This document shows positions 1-10,139 of a DNA stretch of 64,000 nucleotides, in pieces (position 1 is the stretch's first letter; the number at the start of each line of letters is the position of its first letter). The position numbers were made by a program, and so were the translations under genes. Below the pieces are notes generated by a model that did no database searches, was not told where the DNA came from, and saw only the letters and a list, made by a program, of their open reading frames with translations. The stretch lies in NCBI GenBank assembly GCA_014843695.1, contig CM026386.1:12513213-12577212 (forward strand), in the 5' to 3' direction. The DNA is from Archivesica marissinica (lineage: Eukaryota > Mollusca > Bivalvia > Venerida > Vesicomyidae).

Positions 1-272
1 ACGATCTGGCGACCACCGTACCATCTTACATACTTCCCGGTCCGATGTACCCTGGGTTCCTGTATGTCGATTTTTCATTTTTTTATTTCTAGCCAAATGA
101 CACGTTGATATGTTCAGAAACTCAATACAGCCCAATTAATAGTCTCGGTGTTAAAATATATTTATTTGACTGACAAGGCAAACTATATCGACTCCTGTTC
201 CCAGGCTAGGTCCGATGATCAAACCCGGGTTGCATTGTGAGAAGCGAGCGCGCTAACCACTGCGCTAATCAG
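1..272 (-). repeat. SINE family C, two head fragments
   Basis: Bases 1-60 and about 209-272 match the tRNA-like head of family C in antisense (GGTCCGA.GATC.AACC.GGGTTGCATTG, then CGCTAACCACTGCGCTAATC). About 150 bp of unrelated sequence lies between them, so this is either two insertions or one interrupted copy, cut by the window edge. Better copies are at 9012, 22250 and 36858. Confidence 0.6.
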
Positions 273-606
273 CCTAAAACACTAACAATGGCACTGTTTG
301 TTGTCCGCGTGAAATCTAGTGTAGTCACACGGGAATTTGAATTTGTACCCATAATGCACCAGAAGCCGTGTACATCTATCGTATAAAAATATATATTTAG
401 ATCGGATGACTGGTCCTACGAGATAACAGAAGTATAAGGACTGTGGTGCCTTATGGATACAATTTCTAGCTCCTGTGATCTTGACAACTCCTAAGAAATG
501 TTCTCTCGGAATGTTCTGGAATGTTGGCACCTATAACTGTGACACTCGCACAACAATACTAATTGGAGTTTAGTCATTTACAGATACCATCGCAACGATT
601 TCAGCT
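273..606. other. no gene seen; contains a short dispersed repeat
   Basis: No supported gene. Bases 452-481 match 61200-61229 almost exactly (CTTATGGATACAATTTC, then CTCCTGTGAT or TTCCTGTGAT), so a diverged copy of an unnamed dispersed repeat is present. Confidence 0.5.
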
Positions 607-955
607 GTTCGTAAAACATGTAAAAATATCCAAAATCAAAAATGGGGTTATGCCATTAGGGAAAAAGTACCCACTTCCTGTCACGTGATTATAGATGTTC
701 GTAAAACATGTAAAAAAATCAAAAATCAAAAATGGGGTTATGCCATTAGGGAAAAAGTACCCACTTCCTGTCACGTGATTATAGATGTTCGTAAAACGTA
801 AAAATATCCAAAATCAAAAATGGGGTTATGCCATTAGGGAAAATGTACCCACTTCCTGTCACGTGATTATAGATGTTCGTAAAACATGTAAAAAAATCCA
901 AAATCAATAAAGGGGGTTATGCCATTAGGGAAAAGGTACCCACTTCCTGTCTCAT
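607..955. repeat. 89-bp tandem repeat, four copies
   Basis: Four units begin at about 607, 697, 787 and 875 with GTTCGTAAAACATGTAAAAA and run through GGGGTTATGCCATTAGGG and ACTTCCTGTCACGTGATTAT. Units are 88-90 bp and differ by small indels in A-runs. No coding potential. Confidence 0.9.
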
Positions 956-1700
956 TTTTAACGTTATGGACCTGTATTTATTCAAAGCAGTATTTATCAT
1001 TTTATTGTTTATTTCAGAAACGCCTTAATAGTATCTATGGACAGTTATAACCTCCTAAACTAGTTTGTTTCCGCATTTCGGCGTATACTACAAAATAGGA
1101 TTAACTATATATCTTTGACACAATACTCGTGACGTCATCAGTTAATGCTGAGTCGGTGTAATCACTTCCGGTTTTTATACAGCAAACAGAGCAGCTTCTT
1201 CCAAATATTTCTTTCTAGTGGTTAGCCTGTAAAACATAACAAAACCTTCATTTTATAATACAGTCAAACCTTTAAACAGCGACCACCAATGAAATTGCCA
1301 AAACACAGGATATTGACAGGTGTTCTGAGATAGCAGTATAAAACGCATTGATAAAATGGGTCACATGGTTGCCGGGGGCGAGGGTAAATAAGCTCAATCA
1401 TAATCGCCTCACGGGAGAGAAAAATGGGTACGTTTAGAGACAAGTGATCTTTATTCGAAGGTGATCTTTTGCACAGGGTTGGCATTTAGCAAAAGTATGA
1501 CGGATGGTTTCGTCCGCCATTATCTGAACATTTGAATTGCGTAACACATATCATATACGAGTATATGAGCTGTCAATCGAAGCCAGTGTGTAGAGGTAAA
1601 TAGAGTCACTACATTCGTAATAGTTCGGGGAAATACTGGTGATCCGATTCCCAGTAAGCATCATCTATATCCAGTTCACAAAGAACTACGGGCACTTTAG
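956..1700. other. no gene; one Tc1/mariner-type end at 1261
   Basis: Nothing gene-like. TA (1259-1260) followed by CAGTCAAACC at 1261 resembles the end at 6061 and looks like one terminal inverted repeat of a Tc1/mariner-type element. No matching right end was found. Confidence 0.4.
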
Positions 1701-2005
1701 CCAAACTCGGCCCCTAGTTTTAATGAAATCGGCCCCTAGTTTTAATGAAATCGGCTACTCGTTTTAATGAAATCGGCCCTAGTTTTAATGAAATCGGCTA
1801 CTAGTTTTAATGAAATCGGTCCTAGTTTTAATGAAATCGGCACCTAGTTATAATGAAATCGGTCCCTATAGTTTGCCCCTAGTTTTAATGAAATCGGCAC
1901 CTAATTTTAATGAAATCGGCCCCTAGTTATAATGAAATCGGTCCCTAGTTTTAATGAAATCGGTCCCTAGTTTTAATGAAATCGGTCCCTAGTTTTAATG
2001 AAATA
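1701..2005. repeat. 22-bp satellite (CCTAGTTTTAATGAAATCGG)
   Basis: About 13-14 units of a 21-23 bp motif, CGGCCCCTAGTTTTAATGAA plus AT, with variants (GGTCCC, GGCTACT, AGTTATAATG). The last three units share the GGTCCC form, which suggests recent local duplication at the right edge. Confidence 0.9.
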
Positions 2006-2365
2006 TTTACAATGGATGATACTACAAATTATGTAGTTAAAAAAAAAAAGTAAACATAGTTTTATTAACTTTAATCTTTCATATCTTTGAAATGCTACAA
2101 CTTCCCCAAAATACAAATTATGGCAATAAAAACCCTGTCATGAATAATGCGACGCAGCATAGGCGGTTTCAAGCATAATTCGTACAAAATGAGATTTTGT
2201 CATTAGATTTTGGTCACCAAAATATTTATATATTTACGCTGGTACTGAATAGAACTGAGTTTCAGTTTCCAATCCGTTGTCTCTGAAGTACTATTGACTT
2301 AATTATTAAAATTAATGAATATTTATGTCCATTTTGTAAAGTTTATGCTTCAAATCCCACACTTA
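2006..2365. other. AT-rich, nothing recognised
   Basis: Contains an A10 run near 2040 and no ORF or repeat relationship that I can see. Confidence 0.4.
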
Positions 2366-2626
2366 AAGAAATTTGATTGGTTGAGTGTGAGTATCACACG
2401 CGGCTGAACCAATCAGAAGCTTGAGACTGAGTTTGAGACTGGAGAAAAGGTTTATAACCTCCAACCCTTGGTTGGAGGTTATAAACCTTTTCTCCAGTCT
2501 CAAACTCAGTTTCAAGCTTACAATTGGTTGGAGGTTATAAACCTTTTCTCCAGTCTCAAACTCAGTCTCAAGCTTCTGATTGGTTCAGCCGCGTGTGATA
2601 CTCACACTCAACCAATCAAATTTCTT
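2366..2626. repeat. perfect 101-bp inverted repeat (fold-back element)
   Basis: The left arm 2366-2466 and right arm 2526-2626 are exact reverse complements over 101 bp. The 59-bp spacer is not unique: 2470-2515 repeats the inner part of the right arm in direct orientation with one mismatch, so the left arm can pair with either copy. The arms hold ATTGGTT/AACCAAT motifs. A diverged relative lies at 34226-34352, so this is a dispersed fold-back or MITE-like family. No ORF is present. Confidence 0.92.
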
Positions 2627-2785
2627 GAGTTCGAGTTTGAGATCTGAAAAAAGTTTTATAACCTCGGGGCCAATGGTTCTCCAGGAGAGCGAGTTATGGC
2701 CATACTGTGAATTTTCGGGGGGGGGTTAAATGTTATATTTCGGGTTTTAAGCCTGCATCAGCACCATTTCGGGCTATATCGCCAG

Positions 2786-2887
2786 GCGGGCAGTTTACCT
2801 AACAACACCTTTCCTGGGCAGGCTCCAGCGGTTAACCAGTACTTGGGTGCATCAACCTCCGTAAGAAACTGCCAACTTTTTCATATG
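2786..2887 (-). repeat. SINE family E, body fragment
   Basis: Antisense match to the family E body: CAGTTTACCTAACAACACC, TTTCCTGGGCAGGCTCCAGC, GGTTAACCAGTACTTGG and GTAAGAAACTGCCAACTTTT. The tRNA head is missing. Confidence 0.75.
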
Positions 2888-3282
2888 GGGGCATTAAAAC
2901 ATTTCAAACAGGACGAAGGTGTAAATAAAAACATTTTTTAGTTCTTTTTTTCTAATATTTTTAATCGTAAATAAACTTTTCATCCCAATGTTTTTTGTAG
3001 AGCTTCAAGATCCATTTTCAGTTTAAACTAGTTGTCGATTTCGGTAAAATTTGCAATTAGTCATTTGACAATTTAATAATAATAATAATGCGTAAAGAAC
3101 ATAAGACGTGTCAATAAAATATGTGAAAGAAAGCTATATGTGTATTGACTACTGCTTTGAGTGCACGTGCGTTCTTCGATGACCGTTATCGATCTCTCTG
3201 GTGCTTGGCTATATGCTCATAATACAACCCAAGCCGTGCACGGTGAATATGCAGGGTATATATAAAACGCAGACCAATTATG
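2888..3282. other. no gene or repeat recognised
   Basis: AT-rich, with a short ATA/ATT microsatellite near 3075. The right end contains the target site of the next SINE. Confidence 0.4.
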
Positions 3283-3293
3283 CAGACTGTAAC

Positions 3294-3568
3294 AGGGATC
3301 GCAGGTTCGATCCCCCGTCTGACCCTAATAAAATTAACAGTCTTTCAGATGGGATGTTAAACCGAGGTCTCGTGTCGGTGCTTTACATCGTGCACGTAAA
3401 AGAACCAGAGGAGACTCTGGAATGGGTCTCTGCCTGTATCATGCACTATCCTCTCTGTCTGTATCATTGCACTATCCTCCAAAAATCTAAAATGACTAAC
3501 CTCTTCAGGAGGCGTCGCTCACATGGGCAACCGGTAGCGACGATAAATAAACGTAAAACACACACACA
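3294..3568 (+). repeat. SINE family A, 5'-truncated, with 11-bp target duplication
   Basis: Starts just before the B-box (GGTTCGATCCC), so the A-box half of the tRNA head is missing. It then runs through CTAATAAAATTAACAGTC, CGTGCACGTAAAAGAACC, the GGAGGCGTCGCTCA..GGGCAACCGGTAGCGACG hairpin and the tail AATAAACGTAAAACACAC. It is flanked by CAGACTGTAAC at 3283-3293 and 3569-3579, which supports LINE-mediated insertion with 5' truncation. Confidence 0.9.
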
Positions 3569-3589
3569 CAGACTGTAACTAGCAGACAG

Positions 3590-3915
3590 TGTATGTCTAT
3601 GGGGGGGAAGTGTATACATGTTCAATGTGTAGAAAATCAATAACCGGTCTGCAAATTACAGTCTGCGGGTTTAGTCTGCGTTTTATACACCTATATTTAA
3701 TAACACTGCAGTCTGCAAATTACAGTCTGCAGGCATGTCTACGTTTTATACACGTGTCCCCAGCACACAATAGTCTGCACATTTGCAGTCTGCATACATA
3801 TCTGCGTTTTATACATACACGAATATGCGTCGAACAAACGTATTCCACGGATGAATGCAATAGTGTTATATGAGGTTGCGCATGGTGATCAGATATCCTT
3901 ATACAGACATCAAAC
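3590..3915. repeat. degenerate AGTCTGC / GTTTTATACA repeat
   Basis: Imperfect repeats of GCAAATTACAGTCTGC and TCTGCGTTTTATACA occur about every 60-80 bp between 3650 and 3830. Inverted relatives lie upstream at 3260-3290. The small ORFs here follow from the repetition. Confidence 0.6.
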
Positions 3916-4157
3916 AAACCGAAATTAATATGTGAAAATAACTAACGTGTATTACTATAGACTAAATCTCTACAGTGAAATATATTATGAAAGTGTGTGA
4001 ATGCCTAACGAACTGAAAAAGAGAGAAGCAAAATTCATTCTAAATACACAGTGCATATTATAATAACACCTCATTAGATATGGTACACTGCGTGAGGTTT
4101 TATCCCCAGCATATTTGTCAAGCTTATATAAATGACGACGAGTTTCCTTGCTGGGAA

Positions 4158-4451
4158 AAATACAGACGGATATGTAGTCCAGTGGTAACACGCTGGACTG
4201 GTAATCCAGGGATCACAGGTTCGATCCCCCGTCTGACCCTAATAAAATTAACAGTCTTTCAGATGGGACGTTAAACAGAGGTCTCGTGTCGGTGCTTTAC
4301 ACCGTGCACGTAAAAGAACCAGAGGAGACTCTGGAATGGGTCTCTGTCTGTATCATGCACTACCCTCCACAATCTAAAATTACTAATCTCTTCAGGAGGC
4401 GTCGCTCATATGGGCAACCGGTAGCGACGATAAATAAACGTAAAACACACG
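4158..4451 (+). repeat. SINE family A, full-length reference copy
   Basis: The tRNA head has an A-box-like TAGTCCAGTGGTAACACGC, an anticodon-like stem (CTGGACTGGTAATCCAG) and a B-box GGTTCGATCCC. The shared body follows and the tail is AATAAACGTAAAACACAC. It is flanked by TTGCTGGGAA at 4148-4157 and 4452-4461, a clean 10-bp target duplication that fixes the length near 294 bp. Confidence 0.92.
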
Positions 4452-4662
4452 TTGCTGGGAATGGTTCCATAAGAGTGTATATCAGTCTTAGCAGATGTAT
4501 TACATTAAACATTACTCGTGATACAAAACGATTCTTTGAGTGAAACCCCAAGCATATAAGACCCCATGTATATAAGATGTGCACTTGATGACTTTACCCC
4601 TGTCTGCCTGCGCTACATTCTCAAATATCTTCTCTTTCTTCTGCTTTCTTACCGGTATTATA

Positions 4663-5246
4663 CACAGGGGTTCGGCACGTTTGGGGGTACTAGTATATAT
4701 ATTTAAGTACAGGGATTCTACTCTGTGGGATATTATGATTATTCTTCATATAAAAACAAACATCTTGTTACATTCTAATAATCCAATCAGAACGCTCGTT
4801 TCAACGCGAATTGCGCCGCTTTAGAAATTTTCAAAACAAATTGAAAAATTCTACGAAATCTCTTTTTGACGTACATTTTTGCCGAATAAACCTACACGTT
4901 AGTGGAAACACATTTTATTGATAATGTTATTCACAGTTAAAACTCTCCCGTCGAAGATTTTTTGTTGTTGCTGACAGAACCCGTGTCCTAGTATGGAAAT
5001 GTGACCTGCTATGGCCAATGTCTGTGGCAATTGTTTGCAAAGTATACATGCATGCAGCTTAAAGTTGTGTTTTATTTGAAGAACAATATAAAGACTCGGG
5101 ATAGGCGTTATATTTGGACATATTTGTACAAAATTGTTTCAGATAGGGCCATTTTACTGATCGATGCGAAATCTGACATCCCACAGAGTAGAATCCCTGT
5201 ACTTAAATATATATACTAGTACCCCCAAACGTGCCGAATCCCTGTG
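4663..5246. mobile_element. 584-bp MITE with ~70-bp TIRs and 8-bp TSD (hAT-like)
   Basis: The left end (CACAGGGGTTCGGCACGTTT, then GGGGGTACTAGTATATATAT) is repeated inverted at the right end with one mismatch near the tip. The arms run about 70 bp inward, past AGTACAGGGATTCTACTCTG. GTATTATA occurs at 4655-4662 and 5247-5254, an exact 8-bp target duplication. An 8-bp TSD with ends starting CA..GGG fits the hAT superfamily. The internal ~440 bp has no transposase ORF, so the copy is nonautonomous. A second copy reduced to the two TIRs is at 61049-61139. Confidence 0.88.
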
Positions 5247-5387
5247 GTATTATATATAAGCAATATGCACATTTGGTATACATGTATTAGCTCCACACCG
5301 TCCTAAATAGTACTGTGTATTTTGAACTGCAAGGAGAGAAACTATATAAGCTCTGCTTCCGTTTTGATTTTTTATACAAATTTATTT

Positions 5388-5480
5388 TAGCTCGATTGCG
5401 AAACAAGTTATTTCAACTTATATAAATCACTCTCGAGACCTCATTCCTGATGGAATCCATCGCCACGAGGGAGAGAGATC
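5388..5480 (-). repeat. SINE family B, 3' tail fragment
   Basis: TAGCTCGATTGCGAAACAAG, ATCACTCTCGAGACCTCATT, CCTGATGGAATCCATCGCC and ACGAGGGAGAGAGA match the family B tail in antisense. The tRNA head is missing. Confidence 0.8.
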
Positions 5481-5836
5481 CGTTTTGGTCCTTTCCTATT
5501 CTTTGATTTTCTGTGCATGTAGTGTTTTGTGAATGTATATAGTGGAATAAATATGTTTAAACAAAACATTACTTACTATATGACCATAGGGCAAAAAAGA
5601 AAATTGTGTCTTGTGCCTGTGTATTTCATAATAGTGCATAACAGTAAAGTACAGATTTACACGTGATGTATAGTGCAATACTTTGTGAAGGAATTCAACT
5701 GCTTAATGCATTTTATTAGTTGTGTTTAAATAATATTTTATTCAAGAATGGTACATAACGAAGGAATAGTTGCAACAGCAGTTAGGATTGGCAGGGAAAA
5801 GTTGTAGAGTAACTAATTCCACTCCCGTTCCTATTG
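5481..5836. other. no gene seen
   Basis: AT-rich sequence with only short chance ORFs. Confidence 0.4.
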
Positions 5837-6060
5837 TAGACTGGTCAGTGATCGAAACACTGGACTGCGAATCCAGGGGTCAGGGATTGCAGGTTCGATC
5901 CACCGTCTGAGTCTTAATAATACATTATATTGACAGTCTTCCAGATGGGACTATTAACAACGGTCCAAAGTGTCTGTCATGTAATGGACTCAGATAGGCT
6001 TCTGGAATCAGGGCGTCTTCTGCATCCTGCACAAGCCTCCAACATATAAAATGACTAATA
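5837..6060 (+). repeat. diverged family A-related SINE
   Basis: The head (CACTGGACTGCGAATCCAG, B-box GGTTCGATCCA) and body landmarks (TGACAGTCTTCCAGATGGGA, CCTCCAACATATAAAATGAC) follow family A order but with many substitutions. It is an old copy or a subfamily. It ends at the TA dinucleotide next to the element end at 6061. Confidence 0.65.
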
Positions 6061-6135
6061 CAGTCAAACCTGTGTTAGTGGTCACCTCTATTAAGCAGCC
6101 AACCTGAATTAAGCAGCCAGTTTCCATTTTTGAAA
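6061..6135. mobile_element. Tc1/mariner-type terminal fragment
   Basis: TA (6059-6060) is followed by CAGTCAAACCTGTGTTAGTG and GTCACCTCTATTAAGCAGCC. This is the style of pogo/Tigger-like ends, which insert at TA. A shorter relative is at 1261. No right end or transposase was found. Confidence 0.5.
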
Positions 6136-6494
6136 TGGCCTATAGTGTATCATAGTGTTCTTAAAAACAAAAGCAAAACGTTTTTTAGATTTTTTGAAAC
6201 CATTTGTCCAGACCCCAGCCCTCAGCGGAGCTATGTGATAAAATTATCGTAATTATCGTCGGTGTAATGTGATAATTTACACCCGTCCATGAACTGAAAG
6301 AATGTGGCATTAAGCAGGAAATCCTTCACAAGTAAGTTTGAATAACTTTCTAATATAATTTGCCCTGTTCGTATAGAATACTTACATCGCATTTTTTGCA
6401 TCATTAACCTATCGTGTCTGCTCGTAATAAACAAATAACATATATGAAGATACACATTACTGCCAAATTTCGACTTCAATATAACACAATCAGA
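6136..6494. other. no gene seen
   Basis: AT-rich, with no recognised repeat or ORF. Confidence 0.4.
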
Positions 6495-6849
6495 TATGTA
6501 CCTTACTACATGCCTTGCCTAAGGGCACACTCGTAACGGCTCCAGCGGGACTCGAACTCCAGATCTTTCTCACCTGAAGCAAACGCGCATCCACTGCGCT
6601 ATCACGACTTCCACTATGTACCTTACTACATGCCTTGCCTAAGGGCACAATCGTAACGGCTCCAGCGGGACTCGATCCAGCCTTTCTCACCGAACGAACG
6701 CGCATCCACTGCGCTATCACGACTTCCACTATGTACCTTACTACATGCCTTGCCTAAGGGCACAATCGTAACGGCTCCAGCGGGACTCGAACTCCAGACC
6801 TTTCTCACCTGAAGCGAACGCGCATCCACTGCGCTATCACGACTTCCAC
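6495..6849 (-). repeat. tandem array of three SINE B tRNA heads
   Basis: Three units of 120, 115 and 120 bp start at 6495, 6615 and 6730 with TATGTACCTTACTACATGCC. Each holds only the tRNA-related head of family B in antisense: A-box region TAGCGCAGTGGATGCGCGTT and B-box GTTCGAGTCCCGC on the minus strand. A fourth unit begins at 6850 and decays. The middle unit lost a few bases around its B-box (ACTCGATCCAGCC). The SINE body is absent from every unit. Confidence 0.9.
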
Positions 6850-6942
6850 TATGTATCTTACTATGACATGCATAACATAACACATACGTTGTGGTTGCCT
6901 TCTACGACAACTTCCGCTATGGGTTCTTTGTCGCTTAACGTG

Positions 6943-7000
6943 GAAGTCGTGATAGCGCAGTGGATGCGAGTTCGCTTCCGAGGATCGAACTCAGGTTCCA
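6943..7000 (+). repeat. SINE B/C hybrid head, sense orientation
   Basis: GGAAGTCGTGATAGCGCAGT, GGATGCGAGTTCGCTTC and then CGAGGATCGAACTCAGG: a family B A-box half joined to a B-box half resembling family C in antisense. It faces the three antisense heads at 6495-6849. Confidence 0.6.
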
Positions 7001-7272
7001 TGGTGTGAAACGGGTACGTACTAGTATCCACATACAAATCGCCAAACGTCCATACGTATGCTCGACATCATTGGTTGCTATCTCATTTTAATTAATATCT
7101 TGTCGAGAAATGCCGTAACTAATGTTGCTAGAACTTGTGGCCTGAATTGTTTGCTTTTCTTGGAATGGTCATACCTTGTATATTAATTTCTATGTAAAAT
7201 GTATGTATGCTCTTCAATATTGGGGGATACATAAGGAATATGTTGGAAATGTCTGGAGCGGTTAAAACTTTA
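7001..7272. other. no gene seen
   Basis: AT-rich, with no recognised features. Confidence 0.35.
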
Positions 7273-7453
7273 TATACTAGAGGACATAGAAAACGCACAC
7301 TTCGGATATGTGTGTTTTACATGAAAAACAATAACTATATAAATACATAGTTTTAAACATTTTGGAATATTTTTAATGTTCAGTTTGTGATTTGTAATAA
7401 AGATGTCATATGTCTTTGATGGAATCCTTCGTATTTAGTTTTCATGTAATAAT
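7273..7453 (+). mobile_element. dispersed element carrying one 36-bp satellite unit (copy 1)
   Basis: Begins TATACTAGAGGACATAGAAA then ACGCACACTTCGGATA, and continues through TATAAATACATAGTTTTAAA and TTTGATGGAATCCTTCGTAT to TTTTCATGTAATAAT. It matches 13929-14115 over its length. The first ~30 bp is the reverse complement of the satellite unit at 14124-18030. No expansion is present at this copy. Confidence 0.8.
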
Positions 7454-7606
7454 TTCTATGAATTTCTATAGATGTAAATTGTATCGAACAATAAAATATG
7501 ATTAAACTAAAAGTACATGTTTTTGCGAGTGGAATTAACAGGTCATGACCTAGGAAAGAAGGGCGATACGGGATGTACCCACTATAACTACCCGATGCCT
7601 TGTTAG
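7454..7606. other. spacer, nothing recognised
   Basis: AT-rich, with an AATAAAATATG run near 7490. Confidence 0.3.
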
Positions 7607-8740
7607 GAGGCAGACACGTGTTTATTACAGTTTCAATCCGTTAAATCGCTCTGTGGTGGACATTGATCATATCCCCACCTACACACCACAGCATGTTGGT
7701 AGAACTGTACATGTTTATTACGGGCTCATTCAGTTAAATGGCTCTGTGATCTGTCATAACCCCCTTAACCTTCAAAGTCTATGGGTAGAGTAGAAATGTA
7801 CGTGTTTATTACGGGTTCATTCGGTTAAATGGCTCTGTAATCTGTCATAACCCCCCTAACCTTCAATGTCTATGGGTAGAGTAGAAACGTACGTGTTTAT
7901 TAGGAGCTCATTTGGTTAAATGGCTCTGTAATCTGTCATAACCCCCTTAACCGTCAATGTCTATGGGTAGAGTAGAAACGTACATGTTTATTACGAGCTC
8001 ATTCAGTTAAATGGTTCTGTGATCTGTCATAACCCCCACCCCTAACCTTCAAAGTCTATGGGTAGAGTAGAAACGTACATGTTTAATACGAGCTCATTCA
8101 GTTAAATGGCTCTGTGATCTGTCATAACCCCCCTTAACCTTCAAAGTCTATGGGTAGAGTAGAAACGTACGTGTTTATTACGGGTTCATTCGGTTAAATG
8201 GCTCTGTAATCTGTCATAACCTCCCTAACCTTCAAAGTCTATGGGTAGAGTGGAAACGTACGTGTTTATTAGGAGCTCATTCGGTTTAATGGCTCTGTGA
8301 TCTGTCATAACCCCACCCCTAACCTTCAAAGTCTATGGGTAGAGTAGAAACGTACGTGTTTAATACGAGCTCATTCGGTTTAACGGCTCTGTGATCTGTC
8401 ATAACACCCCCCCTCACCATCAAAGTCTATAGAGTAGAAACGTACGTGTTTAATACGAGCTCATTCGGTTTAACGGCTCTGTGATCTGTCAAAACCCCAC
8501 CCCCTCACCATCAAAGTATATAGAGTAGAAACGTACGTGTTTATTTTACTGGCTCAATCTGCTAAACCGTATTGTAATTGGCATCCGTTATAACACACAA
8601 CCTCCTACCACAATCATCCCATACACCAAATCTTGTGGTAGAAACTTGTACACCTTTCGTGGCTTAGTAAATGTGCTGGACATCCGACATAAGACCCTTC
8701 CGTGCTGCGGGTAGAAACTTACGTGTTTATTACAGGCTCA
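7607..8740. repeat. 91-bp minisatellite, ~12-13 copies
   Basis: Units contain ACGTGTTTATTACGGGTTCA, TTCGGTTAAATGGCTCTGT, ATCTGTCATAACCCCC and CAAAGTCTATGGGTAGAGTA. Units recur every 90-95 bp and the C-run after CATAAC varies from 3 to 9. Edge units (7607-7700, 8560-8740) are strongly diverged and central units similar, as expected under unequal exchange. Confidence 0.92.
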
Positions 8741-9011
8741 ACCCTGGTTCTGAGTAGCATCCGGTCCGTGTATTCGCTGTACGACGGGAACTGAGTTTGA
8801 CGTTTCAACATCTCTGCTGCACGTACTTCGTGTAGCTGGTCGTATTCAGCACGTGTTTTAGGTCGTATATCTTGTAAGACTGTCGTTCTATTCAGAGGAA
8901 CACTGGATCCGAACCATGTTTGGGAGTCTTAAAAAATAAAAAATTGTTAGACGTGGAGCAAGTACGTAAATTGTGTTGATATTTGACCACAGTGGAGTCC
9001 GGGTCATTCAT

Positions 9012-9250
9012 TTAAACTTTATTTCTTTTACAACGATTGCGAAGCAAGTTCTAACAACTTATATTAATCACTCTCGTTGGCGCGGATGTAGGCGTAAATG
9101 TGGTCATTTGTGTGGGAGGAAACCGGAGTACCCGGAGAAAACCCACCTGTCCGATCTGGCGACCATCGTACCATCTCACATACTTCCCGGTCCGAGGATC
9201 GAACCTGGGTTGCATTGATGAGCGTGATAACCACTGCGCTAATCGGACAG
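9012..9250 (-). repeat. SINE family C
   Basis: Antisense copy. The 3' tail (TTTACAACGATTGCGAAGCA, then AGTTCTAACAACTTATATTA) is followed by a body with GTGGGAGGAAACCGGAGTAC, CCACCTGTCCGATCTGGCGA and the tRNA-like head GGTCCGAGGATCGAACCTGG...ATAACCACTGCGCTAATCGG. The tail is shared with family B. Confidence 0.85.
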
Positions 9251-9341
9251 CCTCAATGGCCATGGGGGTACTGCCTACTGGGGTGCATGCTAAGTCTGAT
9301 GCAGAATCTAATTGACTAGGATGCGATTTCAACGCGTACAT

Positions 9342-9636
9342 CAGGGATCAGTTTAGAGGGCGATGTGGGCGAAATTGTCGCCCTAGGGACCCTGACTTCG
9401 CCCTCTGGGGGCCCCAATTCACCCTAAAAAAAATAATTTAGTTTTTATGATTTTCAAACAAAATGTTGTCTATACTGGCCCATTATAAAGCACTCCTTCT
9501 ATTCAAATGTTGTATTTAATGGTTGTACTGTGCATTTTAACCCTATGTTGCAGAAGTATATTAAAGAACACCATTTAAGGAAGCGATCACGCGCTTTCTC
9601 ACTTCTCTCAAAAATTCTAACCTAGAATGAACCCTG
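9342..9636. mobile_element. hAT-type MITE, copy 1
   Basis: Starts CAGGGATCAGTTTAG and ends CTAGAATGAACCCTG, imperfect terminal inverted repeats. The interior (GGCGATGTGGGCGAAATTGT, CGCCCTCTGGGGGCCCC, ATTAAAGAACACCATTT) matches 34353-34631. GTACAT abuts both ends, a 6-bp match rather than a clean 8-bp duplication. No ORF, so nonautonomous. The hAT class is set by copy 2, which has an exact 8-bp TSD. Confidence 0.8.
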
Positions 9637-9783
9637 GTACATACATATACACGTCTATTAATATGGCATCGGCACATGGGGCGTATCCATGCAATCGGTT
9701 AGACGTGGAGCAAGTATGTTATAATTGTATTCCTAGTATTAAACATTTGCCTGTTGAGTAAATAAAATCACATTTGCAAACAC

Positions 9784-9985
9784 CATAGCTTCAGGTGCGA
9801 AAGGTCCGGAGTTCGAGCCCCACTGGAGCCGTTACGATTGTGCCCTTAGGCAAGGCATTTAAATTCCACGTTGCCTCTTCTCTCTCCCTCGTGGCGATGG
9901 ATTCCATCAGGAATGAGGTCTCGAGAGTGATTTATATAAGTTGAAATAACTTGTTTCGCAATCGAGCTAAAATAAATTTGTATAA
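9784..9985 (+). repeat. SINE family B, 5'-truncated
   Basis: Starts inside the head (GCTTCAGGTGCGAAAGGTCC, B-box GGAGTTCGAGCCCCACTGG), then TGCCCTTAGGCAAGGCATTT, CGTGGCGATGGATTCCATCA, TCTCGAGAGTGATTTATATA and tail TTTCGCAATCGAGCTAAAAT. Confidence 0.85.
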
Positions 9986-10139
9986 ACTAACACCATAGAT
10001 CCAGATCGGACATGGCCTATCACCACATCTGATCAGGATCTATGTTATGTGCTATTCAGCCAAGTGTTTCAGCTCCACTATCCGAATAGCAAACACCAAA
10101 GAGCCTGATCATACGGCACGTTCTGTTTATTTACAGGTT

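Noticed and set aside
4168..4235. Functional tRNA gene (A-box, B-box, anticodon-like stem)
   Set aside because: The tRNA-like sequence is followed by a SINE body, occurs in many copies and lacks a convincing full cloverleaf. The same applies to heads of families B-F.
6490..6883. Two repetitive minus-strand ORFs with SRDSAVDAR
   Set aside because: Chance translation of tandem SINE heads.
7607..8740. Telomere-like or coding role for the 91-bp repeat
   Set aside because: CCCCC-rich tracts are part of a longer unit with no TTAGGG pattern and no conserved frame.
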